Positions 54,168 to 63,600 of a stretch of DNA of 64,000 nt are shown one piece after another. The number at the start of each line of letters is the position of its first letter. Position 1 is the first letter of the stretch. Position numbers and translations under genes: made by a program. The notes under the pieces were generated by a model, which had not been told where the DNA came from, did no database searches, and saw only the letters and a program-made list of their open reading frames with translations. The stretch is from Cladorhizidae sp. MBARI D1340-BT2. Taxonomy: Eukaryota; Porifera; Demospongiae; Poecilosclerida; Cladorhizidae. The stretch lies in contig JAQNBH010000002.1 of the NCBI GenBank assembly GCA_028752905.1, forward strand, positions 34,750,075 through 34,814,074, read 5' to 3'.

Positions 54168-55084
54168 AAAATCACACAAAGTAACTGTAGGTAATTAATT
54201 TACTTAATGTGTAACAGAAATATGCTCCAAATGTATTCTACATAATATTGGGGAAGTGAACTAGTCCAAATCCATTCTTTCACGATAAACTCATATTTTA
54301 TCATTGAGCCAGAAGAAGTGCATTTTTTCACTCAAAGGGGGAGGACTGCTGGTCTAACTGCCTCCCCCCTCCCCCTCCCCCCCTCCCCCTCCCCAAGTGT
54401 AATCGCCATAACTATTGCTTTCTTTTCTCTATGTGATATGTTGAATAAGCCAGCAATATCAAGGCCACACACAATCATACACTTCCATATGAGTATCTCC
54501 ACAGTGTTGTGTTAACAAGAGTTTGTCACAGCTCTCAACTTTGACATGAGTAGGAGGAAATTTACTGCATGTAAGTGTCAGCATCCACAATGTGAGCTTA
54601 AAGTTCAAATTCTAATCAAATACTTGCAGTAAAAATACAGAACCACTCAACACGAGCCATATGTATGACTTGAGGAGTGAACTCCATCCAAGTTATTATT
54701 AACACAAACCTCAAAATAGGGGAATGTGCAGGTTATGAATGACCTTGATATTTCTTGATATTTAGTATCAATATAATCATAATAATACATTCAAAATATC
54801 ACTGGCAAGCCACAGAATGAGCAACAATTTGATACCAAAAATTATCTGTACAGAGATTATTTTTCTTTTGGCTTTTTAAATTTTTCTAATATTTTTTTTT
54901 AATACCAATAGTGACCAAATAAGGACTTGGCTTACTCTTCAGCATAAATAAATTATATATATGCAACAAACAGCACGAACCGAACCTTTGCTCGTGGATC
55001 CATTGTCATTGTTGGGATTTACATGGGTTTCTAATCCTTTTGTGGTATATATGATTGTTACACAGTGTTACACAGTGTTACACC
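54168..55084. other. Spacer with C-rich run
   Basis: A polypyrimidine stretch (CCCTCC repeats, 54361-54394) lies in AT-rich DNA. No gene was found. Confidence 0.45.
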
Positions 55085-55215
55085 CTGCACAGCATAATTT
55101 CAACAATCCAATGCTTGTCACAAGTCGTTCCACTCGGGATTTGATATCTCGGGGAGCAGAACAAATGATATACATTTACAGAACATGAGTTTGACCCGCA
55201 ACAGGGAAAATTTTT
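55085..55215 (-). repeat. Copy of the MITE centre, inverted
   Basis: The reverse complement aligns with about 47995-48140 (shared GTTCTGTAAATGTAT, GGAACGACTTGTGACAAGCA with small changes). Related short open frames in both are repeat-derived. Confidence 0.7.
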
Positions 55216-55663
55216 ACACTTGAAGGGGGCTTTACCCCCACACAATACAATATTGTACCATGACACTTCTACAATGTGTGGAAGATGTGGAAGTAACAAA
55301 CAAAGAATTTCAACTACTGGTGATCAAAATTCAGCCGGTGAAGCAAGGAACATTATCGGCAAGAAAAAAACTTTTTTGCAGCATATTAAAACGGGGATTA
55401 ATCATGCAATGGTAACAGCCTAAGATGCAAGGATAACCACACAAATAGTGTAATGAACATACAGTGTTAGCTTGGCAAGGTGAGTGGTAAAAGACGAATA
55501 CAGGTAAGACAAGAACACTGAAATAAATTATGAAGTCAAGAAGGGGCTTCTTTTGGTCTCAGCTTGTTGCTGTTCTTGCGTTGAAAATGTGACGTGAGCT
55601 GCTGTACAGCTACTTGCTTTTTTTAATTTTTTATTTTTTTAAATTTTTTTATATATATATTTT

Positions 55664-55672
55664 TTAATATAA

Positions 55673-55704
<32 letters not shown>

Positions 55705-56470
55705 GAAACACAATAATTAATGAAAGTCTAATGAAATAAGTCCCAGTGTTCCCATAATGCATGCGCTGTTCCCCCTCTGTATGGCAACCGCCAAACATTC
55801 AGGAAGGGGTATGACCTGCTCTCCCCTGTTGTTCTGCTCACTCTGTGGCCAACTCTTTCAGAAAGGGTAAAGTCCCCGGGCCGAAAGTCCCTGATGTCTC
55901 CACAGCCACTGGTTGGAAGAAGTGAGAGGGGTCCATGTTTGAGTACTTTGCCCTCTTCTTCGTTTCAGCCATAGCAGCAACTGCACCTGCCTCACTGGTT
56001 GCACTTGCTATGTATGAATGGGCATAGGTGTCTGTGCAGGTAGTGTCCCATACCAACAGCTTGCCATACTCCCAAGGAACCATTGTTATACCATCAGGTC
56101 TCTTTCCATCACTCCTATATGTCCCTGAAGGTTCCAGCCGAAATGGAATTTTGGCTGCAGACAGGGCACGGTGAATAATGTCATTGAGTGAGGAGTGGCG
56201 GAAATGGCGGCCTTCACTATGTCTGCAGCTAAGGCCATGAGTTGCAAGAGAATCCACATAGGAACCACAGTGATGACATATATGAGGTTTGCACAGGGAG
56301 CATCCAAGCCTATGTCCCACTGCCACCCGGATGGTGTTGTCATCTATGCGTAGCCCTAAAGGGGGTGCATTCAACCACACACCTGACTCTTGAGTTGATG
56401 CAGACAAAAGACTAGCACGTGCTCTCCCATCTTGGGCATTCTCCAACAGCTTGTTTATGGTTGCTGTCAC
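55664..56470 (-). pseudogene. LINE 3' end with CCHC finger and restriction-like endonuclease, 5'-truncated
   Basis: The minus-strand ORF 56470-55838 begins within the RT thumb extension (RARASLLSASTQESGVWLNA). It carries a CCHC finger ([18 protein letters not shown], about residues 69-86) and an intact-looking PD-(D/E)XK core (RSDGKRPDGITMVPWEYGKL followed by VWDTTCTDTY, about 119-150), with PVAVETSGTFG further on. A frame change near 55850 precedes the usual C-terminal end (about 55800-55745). An AT-rich tail with pure (AAT)n on the coding strand (55673-55701) follows. Same family as 25.2 kb; here the nuclease core that is deleted there is preserved. Confidence 0.8.
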
Positions 56471-56474
56471 TTGC

Positions 56475-57640
56475 GCAGAATTTTTTATTATTTTTTTAAT
56501 TTTTTTAATTATTATATATTTTTTAGGGCGATAACTGGGACATGTTACAGTACATGTACTTTGAGCATTTGCTATTTATTACACTCGCTTCACTGATGTG
56601 CACTCGCTCAATAAGCCACACCCATTAAACGTGCAATCTGCAGGGAATCTTCTCCGAGTACAAGAGTGCGAGATACAACTGTTGAGTTAGAAATTCTTTG
56701 TCGGTCCAGTGTGCCTCGCAGGAATTTAGCTGGGCTTACGGACACTATGAAAGACAGAGGGGTGAATTAAATCAAAATGTGACCACGGTATATGGTCGCA
56801 AGCTGAATTTGTTTGTGTACAGTTCACTTATAGTTGTAGCTGGCTGCTAATATAGGCCGGCAGGTGGCTACTAATCAGCTCAAGGTTATGCCCAGAAAGC
56901 AACTTTAGCTAGCATATATTATAACAGATTACTCTGATGTTGGGGGAAAAGCAACCAAAGACCATAGCAAGATTTTTGTGAACTCAATGAAAGTGCGCCA
57001 TTGGCCAAAAATCTACCAGGTATTCTGTTGGAGAAAGTGCTCTTGACCAATTGGATTCCAGTGTCGTCAAAACCTAGCCACCTGCACCCTCCACCTTTTT
57101 CTAACATCCACCTTGTGTCAGAATAGTTAAGCTAGGTAGAGCAAAAGATTCCTCATCACAAGTCACGTAGGAGCTTGCTCATGTTAATATACCTTCCCAT
57201 GTCATGATTTATCATCTACATAGTGACCCACAAAATATATAGCCATTTCATGGATTTTTGCTTCGGCGGTGCTTGGAGAAAAGTTTAGTTCTTCACAGTA
57301 GCATCGTTTGATAGGCAAAATTTTGTACTACATGTAATTTTCTCGCATATTTCAAAATAAAACTTAAGAAGCGAGCTAATTCTGCCACCGTTGTCAAATT
57401 CCAATACAAGGGGGGAACACCTTATATTTGTAGCACGTGGTAAACCATTCTGGAAACAGACAGAGAATTAATAATTCATGATCTCTCTATATACCCTGAC
57501 ATGATGAACTTGGAACATGGGCTCTGGAAAGTCACATTCTGTTTAGAACTCTGCAAAACCAAATTGCTTGGAGTCTGTGTAAGAATGGACAATAATGCTC
57601 TTTGTATGTAGGTTTTTATGTGGCTCAAATAAAATTGCTC
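56475..57640. other. Intergenic DNA, inverted-repeat arm at its end
   Basis: No gene is supported (a 62-codon minus frame at 57107-56919 lacks motifs). Positions 57566-57640 are the inverted partner of about 63430-63495, sharing GTAGGTTTTTATGTGGCT. Confidence 0.45.
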
Positions 57641-57649
57641 TATAGTAAC

Positions 57650-57711
57650 TGCAGGATTGGGAATAGAACTGTAGGGTTGGGAATAGAACTGTAGTGTTGG
57701 GAATAGAACTG
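57650..57711 (+). repeat. 20-bp minisatellite split by an LTR element, left part
   Basis: Units GGGTTGGGAATAGAACTGTA repeat about three times, end in AACTG at 57707-57711, and continue after the 3' LTR at 63323-63400. Confidence 0.85.
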
Positions 57712-57897
57712 TAGTGGATAATGAACCTTCTCTGTATGAACATTATTACGTAGGTCCCTTTACCGGACTGAGGCCATTTACCCATTACACATGCGCACAC
57801 GCCTTTGATGCCAGTTATTGCACGCATTGCTTTTGTTGAACATCAATTGTTTATCGAGTTGCATCTTCATAGCAAACGCGCATAGCGCCATTCTCTA
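57712..57897 (+). repeat. 5' LTR (186 bp)
   Basis: Identical to 63137-63322 except T/A at 57755 versus 63180. It contains AGTTATTGCACGCAT at 57813-57827, the reverse complement of the primer-binding site. No TATA box or AATAAA is evident. Confidence 0.95.
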
Positions 57898-57911
57898 TGC
57901 GTGCAATAACT
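57897..57911 (+). promoter_or_regulatory. Primer-binding site complementary to the element's own LTR
   Basis: ATGCGTGCAATAACT at the LTR edge is a perfect 15-nt complement of 57813-57827. It does not begin with TGG, so it does not fit priming by an intact tRNA 3' end. In Tf1 of fission yeast the mRNA 5' end folds back on such a site and is cut to make the primer. By analogy transcription would start at about 57813. Confidence 0.75.
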
Positions 57912-58020
57912 CTTGATTGGTAGAGAATAGATTCTATTAGTCTGTTAGACCTGGCAGGAGAAGATTCGGCTACCTGAGGAACAATTGTCGGCATCACTCC
58001 AATAGACGCCCACCAACCTC

Positions 58021-60684
58021 ATGGAAGCAGTACTATGCCCATTCCATGGATGCACCTACAGCATGCCAACGGGGATGGACCCAGCTGTGGCAGCAGTGGT
58101 GCTATCCACTCATGCCATGACCCACAGCCAGGCTACCAAGGCCAGACCCGCGCCTGTGAAGAGGCCAGAGGTCTCCTCCGGAGGCACGACCGAGGGTTGG
58201 TCTTATTTTACCACTCGATGGCGGTCCTACGTCCAGGCTGTCCAGCTGACCGTCACAGACATCCCCATCCAGCTCCTAGAATGCTGTGATGCAAGGCTGA
58301 GGCGCGATGTGACCCGGAACGCGGTCGATCCCTTACCAATTGAAGAGATGTCCGAAGGGGACCTGCTCAATGCTATCAGGGCACTGGCTGTCAGGGAGGA
58401 AAATCCTAAGGTGGCCAGGGTGGCCTTGAGCAGGATGACCCAAGACCGAGGAGAGCCTGTCCGGGCCTTCGCGGCTCGGCTACGCGGCCAAGCTGAGGTC
58501 TGCAGGTTTGTCAAGGCATGCACAGGCTGCGCAATCATCTCCAACCAGGGGGAGGAGCGTGTTGCCGATCAGCTCTGCATTGGCCTAGCCGATGCAGAGA
58601 TCCAGGAAGACCTGTTGAAGCACAGTGACCAGGAGATGGGGGTCGAGGAGACCATCCGCTTTGTGGAAGTCAGAGCTGCAGGGAAGCGCTCGGCCGTGTC
58701 AATGACCACGCCTACCACCACAAGTGCCATAGATGAGGACGAAGGGGGCGAGGCAGTGGCCAGCACATACAGGCGCCAGCAAAGACGCCCCATCCCACGC
58801 ACAGGGCCAGAATCTAACAAGACCACCCCCAACCGACCTCGAACCACCCACACAAACCAAGCCCAAGCCAGGGTGCAGAGCCACCCCAACCAGAGGCACA
58901 TCTCAACCCGGGGCCAAGGCCAAACAAATCAACCCACCAGAGCCAACACCAACAACAGCAGGGGCATCTGCACATTCTGTGGCACCACAGGACACGGAGA
59001 GCAAGAGAGGACAGCCCACAGGAGACAACACTGTCCAGCCTTCGGCACCACCTGCTCAACATGTGGACGACAAAACCATTCAGCCCACATGTGCTGGCAG
59101 AACATCGAGCACGAGAGTGCCGTATTCGAGCAGATGGACACGATGTCAGAAGGCATCCTCCAACACCAATCCTGGAACCAATCATCCCACTCATGGATCC
59201 AACGACGATCCCCACCACAGCCAAGCTTGAACGTCGCCATATCAGCCAGAACGGAGGATTTCCGAATTCACGGACATACCCTACGCAGAGAGACGCTCAA
59301 CCTCGCCACCACCGCCATGGCAGACACCGGTTGCCAGAGCTGCGAGCTCGCAGGCCCCACCCTATTGGCCAACCTCCAGCTCACCGAGACCGACCTCATT
59401 CCCGTGAACCTCATGATGCATTCGGCAAGCGGCACCAACTTACCCATCTTGGGAGCTGCCCTTCTGCGGATCAAGATACCATCCACGAACCTCGAGACGA
59501 GGCAGATGGTATACTTCTCCCCAATCGCAAGCAAGCTATACCTCAGCCTTGCAACCTGCTCAGACCTGGACCTCATCCCCAGAGGCTTCCCTCTCAGCAC
59601 GCCCACGGCACCCCCGGGAGATGGCCAGGCTAGGGGACCGAGACAGGGACAACCTCCACAACCATCGGACCTACAGACCAGTCCTCCAGCTCACCATCAC
59701 CAAGATGCCCTATTGACCAGCACCCAACCAAGCCGACCCACCCCACCCAGCCGATCAAGGAGCAACAACCACAGTGCGAGCCACACAGTAGGGATAGGAC
59801 AACCTCAGCAGCCCAAACCATGCTCATGCCCGACCAGAACAGGACCACCCCCCAGGCCAACACAACTGCCATTCCCTGCCACTGAAGCCAACAGGGGGAA
59901 ACTAGAGCAACACCTGCGGGACCTATATGCGGCGAGCGCATTTAACATCTGCGAACACCAACCCTTACCCATGATGTCTGGTCCCCCCTTGAGCCTCACC
60001 ATCGATCCCACAGCCACCCCCAAGCCTTGCCACACCCCAATATCCATCCCCATCCACTGGCAAGAGGAGGTCAAAGCTGGGCTGGATAGAGACGTACGTC
60101 TCGGCGTACTGGAGAGGGTTCCCCTGGGAACCCCGGACACTTGGTGCCACCGCATGGTGATTTGCACCAAGAAGAACGGGTCTCTCAGGAGGACAATCGA
60201 CTTCCAAGCACTCAACCTCCATGCAACGCGAGAAACCCACCACACCCAGTCACCCTTCCACCAGGCCAGAGCCGTCCCAAGCAATACCAAGAAGACTATC
60301 TTTGACGCCTGGAACGGCTACCACTCTGTGGCACTCGCGGAGGAGGACAGACACTTTACGACGTTCATTACGCCTTGGGGAAGATACCGGTACTGCTCGG
60401 CACCTCAGGGATACATTGCGTCGGGTGACGCGTACACTGCCCGCTATGACGCACTCATCTCACACATCACCAACCGCACCAAGTGCATCGACGACGCATT
60501 ACTGTGGTCAGACACCATCGCCGAGGCCTTCCATCAGGCCACAGAGTGGCTAGACCTCTGCGCCACAAACGGGATAACACTGAACCCGAGCAAATTCCGC
60601 TTCGCCTGCGATGAGTGGAATTTGCCGGGTTCCAGATCACCCGGACGGAAGTCAAGCCATCTCCGAAGTACCTCGAATCGATAG
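58021..60684 (+). CDS. Gag, protease and reverse transcriptase in one ORF (887 aa)
   Basis: The N-terminus has a C2H2-like motif (CPFHGC at about residue 6, then two His 20-25 residues later), unusual for gag but known to me from related cnidarian elements. A gag core follows (TTRWRSYVQAV, REENPKVARVALSRM, RLRGQAEVCRFV), then a basic Pro/Gln-rich stretch and two knuckle-like motifs (CTFCGTTGHG..., CSTCGRQNHSAHMC, about 317-362). Protease begins at MADTGCQSCE (about 433), with DTGC. RT shows LGTPDTWCHRMVICTKKNGS, RRTIDFQALN, FDAWNGYHSVAL, FITPWGRYRY and the catalytic CIDDALLW near 822 (xxDD with Ile). A one-base loss near 60613 takes the frame to a stop at 60684; the real continuation is 60615-62294. 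The ATG at 58021 lies about 110 bases after the primer-binding site. Confidence 0.9.
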   Translation: MEAVLCPFHGCTYSMPTGMDPAVAAVVLSTHAMTHSQATKARPAPVKRPEVSSGGTTEGWSYFTTRWRSYVQAVQLTVTDIPIQLLECCDARLRRDVTRNAVDPLPIEEMSEGDLLNAIRALAVREENPKVARVALSRMTQDRGEPVRAFAARLRGQAEVCRFVKACTGCAIISNQGEERVADQLCIGLADAEIQEDLLKHSDQEMGVEETIRFVEVRAAGKRSAVSMTTPTTTSAIDEDEGGEAVASTYRRQQRRPIPRTGPESNKTTPNRPRTTHTNQAQARVQSHPNQRHISTRGQGQTNQPTRANTNNSRGICTFCGTTGHGEQERTAHRRQHCPAFGTTCSTCGRQNHSAHMCWQNIEHESAVFEQMDTMSEGILQHQSWNQSSHSWIQRRSPPQPSLNVAISARTEDFRIHGHTLRRETLNLATTAMADTGCQSCELAGPTLLANLQLTETDLIPVNLMMHSASGTNLPILGAALLRIKIPSTNLETRQMVYFSPIASKLYLSLATCSDLDLIPRGFPLSTPTAPPGDGQARGPRQGQPPQPSDLQTSPPAHHHQDALLTSTQPSRPTPPSRSRSNNHSASHTVGIGQPQQPKPCSCPTRTGPPPRPTQLPFPATEANRGKLEQHLRDLYAASAFNICEHQPLPMMSGPPLSLTIDPTATPKPCHTPISIPIHWQEEVKAGLDRDVRLGVLERVPLGTPDTWCHRMVICTKKNGSLRRTIDFQALNLHATRETHHTQSPFHQARAVPSNTKKTIFDAWNGYHSVALAEEDRHFTTFITPWGRYRYCSAPQGYIASGDAYTARYDALISHITNRTKCIDDALLWSDTIAEAFHQATEWLDLCATNGITLNPSKFRFACDEWNLPGSRSPGRKSSHLRSTSNR

Positions 60685-62294
60685 CCAACTTCCCTACACC
60701 TCAAGGCATCACAGACATACGCGCCTGGTTCGGCCTTGTGAACCAGGTAGCATATGCGTTCTCCATGGCATCTGTGACGTCCCCGTTCAGAGCCCTCTTG
60801 AAACCATCATCCCCCTTCACCTGGGACACCGCACTGCAAGACGCTTTCGACGCCTCAAAGAAGGAAATCTGCTCGAAAATCCACGAAGGAGTAAGAATCT
60901 TCGAAAAGTCCCGCCCCACCTGCCTGGCAACAGACTGGAGCAAAGACGGGATAGGGTACTGGCTATTCCAGAAACACTGCCAGTGCCCGTCCCGCGAGAT
61001 ATTCTGTTGCCGGGACGGTTGGAAGGTCACCTTAGTGGGCTCAAGATTTACCCACCCCGCCGAGTCACGCTACGCCCCAGTGGAAGGAGAGGCACTGGCA
61101 GTGGCCGACGCACTGGACAAAGCTCGCCACTTTGTACTTGGCTGCAGCGACCTGGTCATAGCCGTCGACCACAAGCCACTCCTGAAACTCTTTGGAGACC
61201 GCACACTGGAGGACATTCCCAACACCAGGTTGAGGAACCTCAAAGAAAAAACCCTCCGATATCGTTTCCGGATGGTGCACATCCCTGGCGTGAAGAACAA
61301 GACCAGTGATGCCCTCTCACGCCACCCATCCGGGACACCCACCCCCCACAGGCTGCACCTACAGGATGACAGCACAGCACCAGACACCCCATGCCCCAGA
61401 ATCCCGACCAACCTTCTGGCCGGCATCTCCATCGCCCCCCTGAACGAAGAAGACGACCCCCAATGTGATGACTTGGGCCTGGCCACTGCCATCAGCGCAG
61501 CCATCGCCGACATCCCCCTCAATTGGGAGGACATCCAAGTCGCGACAGCAGCCGACGGACCACTCCAAGAACTCATCCTCATCATCGAAGAAGGCCCACC
61601 AGCAAGAAGAAACCTCATTCCACCTTCAATCAGGGAATTCTTCCCGTTCATTGACACGCTCTCCACCATTGACGGAGTGATATGCCAAGGAGACAGAATC
61701 ATCATACCCGCCTCACTCCGCCCCACATGCCTCAACGCCCTCCATGCCGCCCACCAAGGAGTCAGCCGCATGAACGCAAGAGCAGAGGCATCAATATTTT
61801 GGCCGGGCATTACCAAGGACATAACCGCGACCAGGGACAGATGCGCAACTTGCAACGGTAACGCCCCATCCCAACCAGCCATGCCCTCCATCACCCCCGA
61901 AGAGCCGCTATACCCATTCCAGCACATTGCAGCGGACTTCTTCCACCACCAGGGGATCAACTATCTCGTCCTAGTGGACCGGTACACAAACTGGCCGGTA
62001 GTGACACCATCCAGGGAGGGAGCACCCGGGCTCGTCCAGACACTCCGGGAAACCTTCTCCACGTTTGGAATCCCGGACACACTGACATCGGACGGCGGCC
62101 CAGAGTTCTCCTCCCACTCCACCAGACAATTCTTGACCGATTGGGGGGTACACCACAGAATCACATCAGTACCACCCACACGCCAACTGCCGCGCCGAGG
62201 TGGCGGTCAAGACCATGAAGAGACTCATCACCGGCAACACCGGCCCTGGAGGCACGCTCACGGACAAGTTCCACAAAGCCCTTCTACAATATAG
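60615..62294 (+). CDS. RNase H and integrase, first part (559 aa)
   Basis: Continues the polyprotein after the frameshift: a connection region (FAGFQITRTEVKPSPKYLES, IRAWFGLVNQVAYAF), then RNase H with CLATDWSKDGIGYWLFQKH (about residues 98-116), RYAPVEGEALAVADALDKAR, AVDHKPLLKLFGDR, and the end motif HIPGVKNKTSDALSRHP (about 222-238). Integrase starts with an HHCC finger (HAAHQGVSRMNARAE...CATCNG, about 375-415) and a catalytic core with Asp in AADFFHHQGINYLVLVDRY (about 439) and SDGGPEF (about 491). A second one-base loss near 62167 scrambles the last 40 codons; the catalytic Glu lies in the next ORF. The LATDWSKDGIG block is typical of a Ty3 lineage widespread in cnidarians. Confidence 0.9.
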   Translation: MEFAGFQITRTEVKPSPKYLESIANFPTPQGITDIRAWFGLVNQVAYAFSMASVTSPFRALLKPSSPFTWDTALQDAFDASKKEICSKIHEGVRIFEKSRPTCLATDWSKDGIGYWLFQKHCQCPSREIFCCRDGWKVTLVGSRFTHPAESRYAPVEGEALAVADALDKARHFVLGCSDLVIAVDHKPLLKLFGDRTLEDIPNTRLRNLKEKTLRYRFRMVHIPGVKNKTSDALSRHPSGTPTPHRLHLQDDSTAPDTPCPRIPTNLLAGISIAPLNEEDDPQCDDLGLATAISAAIADIPLNWEDIQVATAADGPLQELILIIEEGPPARRNLIPPSIREFFPFIDTLSTIDGVICQGDRIIIPASLRPTCLNALHAAHQGVSRMNARAEASIFWPGITKDITATRDRCATCNGNAPSQPAMPSITPEEPLYPFQHIAADFFHHQGINYLVLVDRYTNWPVVTPSREGAPGLVQTLRETFSTFGIPDTLTSDGGPEFSSHSTRQFLTDWGVHHRITSVPPTRQLPRRGGGQDHEETHHRQHRPWRHAHGQVPQSPSTI

Positions 62295-63111
62295 GAACAG
62301 CCCAGACCCCGAAACGAGAATGTCACCGGCAGCCTGCCTGTTTGGAAGACCCACACGGGACCTCCTACCCGGAATCCCCGAACGATACTGCCCCCACACA
62401 GAGTGGACAGACCGCCTGGATCTACGTGAGAGAGCCCTAACCAAACGATCAATGACCAACCGCACTCGCTGGGACGAGCACTCCCAGGGACTGTCCCCCC
62501 TGAAATGCGGGGACACAGTTATGGTCCAAAACCAGTCAGGCCGTCGCCCTAATAAATGGGACAAGACGGGCACGGTGGTCGAAGTACTTCAATACCATCA
62601 GTACGCGGTGAGGACGGATGGCTCAGGAAGACTAACGACAAGGAACAGACGTTTCCTCCGTCGATACAACCCCATCCCTTCCTCACCGCCCACCACCGTC
62701 CCGTCCTTCCCACCCCCAAACCCACTACCGATACAAACCCACCAGGACGTTCAACCCACGACGCTTACAATGGCGCCATCACCGCTGGAAGCCAACGTGC
62801 AACCATCGATGATCACCCCACCAAGCCCAATCCGACCCGGAACTCCCCATGTCACACCGGCCATCCCAACCATAACTCCTCACCCCGGCACACTGCCGCC
62901 AACCGAGACACCGACGCCCGAAACCCCAGCGAGCATACCTCGGCCGAGCCCACGATCATACGCGTCGGTAACCAGCACTCCACCCGCCCCCACGACCAAA
63001 TCTACCACACCCACAGCACTCCTACCAGAGCCAGCAACGACGGCCCCCCTCCGCAGAAGCCAGCGGGGCCCGAAGCCGATCTCCCGATACGGATATACCA
63101 AACTTAAGTAG
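62200..63111 (+). CDS. Integrase C-terminus with long Pro/Thr-rich tail (303 aa)
   Basis: Begins inside the integrase core directly after the catalytic Glu (AVKTMKRLI) and carries FHKALLQYRNSPDPETRMSP, LFGRPTRDLLPG and then an SH3-like C-terminal segment (GDTVMVQNQSGRRPNKWDKT, YAVRTDGSGRLTTRNRRFLR, about residues 107-155). The final 140 residues are low-complexity Pro, Thr and Ser, ending SQRGPKPISRYGYTKLK. No chromodomain pattern is visible. The ORF ends 25 bases before the 3' LTR. Confidence 0.85.
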   Translation: MAVKTMKRLITGNTGPGGTLTDKFHKALLQYRNSPDPETRMSPAACLFGRPTRDLLPGIPERYCPHTEWTDRLDLRERALTKRSMTNRTRWDEHSQGLSPLKCGDTVMVQNQSGRRPNKWDKTGTVVEVLQYHQYAVRTDGSGRLTTRNRRFLRRYNPIPSSPPTTVPSFPPPNPLPIQTHQDVQPTTLTMAPSPLEANVQPSMITPPSPIRPGTPHVTPAIPTITPHPGTLPPTETPTPETPASIPRPSPRSYASVTSTPPAPTTKSTTPTALLPEPATTAPLRRSQRGPKPISRYGYTKLK

Positions 63112-63128
63112 ACACATCGTGTCGACTT

Positions 63129-63136
63129 GGGGGAGG
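63129..63136 (+). promoter_or_regulatory. Polypurine tract
   Basis: GGGGGAGG immediately before the 3' LTR start at 63137. Confidence 0.8.
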
Positions 63137-63322
63137 TAGTGGATAATGAACCTTCTCTGTATGAACATTATTACGTAGGACCCTTTACCGGACTGAGGCC
63201 ATTTACCCATTACACATGCGCACACGCCTTTGATGCCAGTTATTGCACGCATTGCTTTTGTTGAACATCAATTGTTTATCGAGTTGCATCTTCATAGCAA
63301 ACGCGCATAGCGCCATTCTCTA
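63137..63322 (+). repeat. 3' LTR (186 bp)
   Basis: Followed by AACTG (63323-63327), the second copy of the target duplication, and then by the rest of the minisatellite. Confidence 0.95.
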
Positions 63323-63600
63323 AACTGCAGGATTGGGAATAGAACTATAGGGTTGGCAATAAAACTGCAGGGTTGGGAACAGAACTATATACTCATAACT
63401 AGAAATTATCGACAACCCACTTTAAGCTTCTTTATTTTAGCCACATAAAAACCTACATATCTTATAAACACATTATTGTCCATACTTACAGAGACTTCCC
63501 AGCCTTGCCAACCCTACAGTTCTATTCCCTATCCTGCAGTTCTATTCCCAACCCTACAATTCTATTCCCAATCCTGCAGCTCTGCTCTCCAACCCTAACT
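63323..63600 (+). repeat. Minisatellite right part and inverted copies
   Basis: Positions 63323-63400 continue the units broken by the insertion. 63430-63495 is an inverted copy of 57566-57640. 63505-63600 holds the same minisatellite units on the opposite strand (CCAACCCTACAGTTCTATTC). The insertion thus sits inside an older inverted-repeat sequence. Confidence 0.75.

Larger units (their letters stand above)
57712..63322 (+). mobile_element. Young Ty3-type LTR retrotransposon with a self-complementary primer-binding site
   Basis: The element is 5,611 bp with 186-bp LTRs (TAG...CTA ends) differing at one base and a perfect 5-bp target duplication (AACTG, 57707-57711 and 63323-63327). The order is gag, protease, RT, RNase H, integrase, the classical Ty3 order. 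Two single-base indels (about 60613 and 62167) are the only visible lesions. GC content and codon usage are clearly higher than in the surroundings. Confidence 0.93.

Noticed and set aside
58227..63101. Long minus-strand open frames opposite the 58-63 kb element
   Set aside because: They are shadows of GC-rich coding sequence; their Trp- and Cys-rich composition and lack of motifs are typical of antisense frames.
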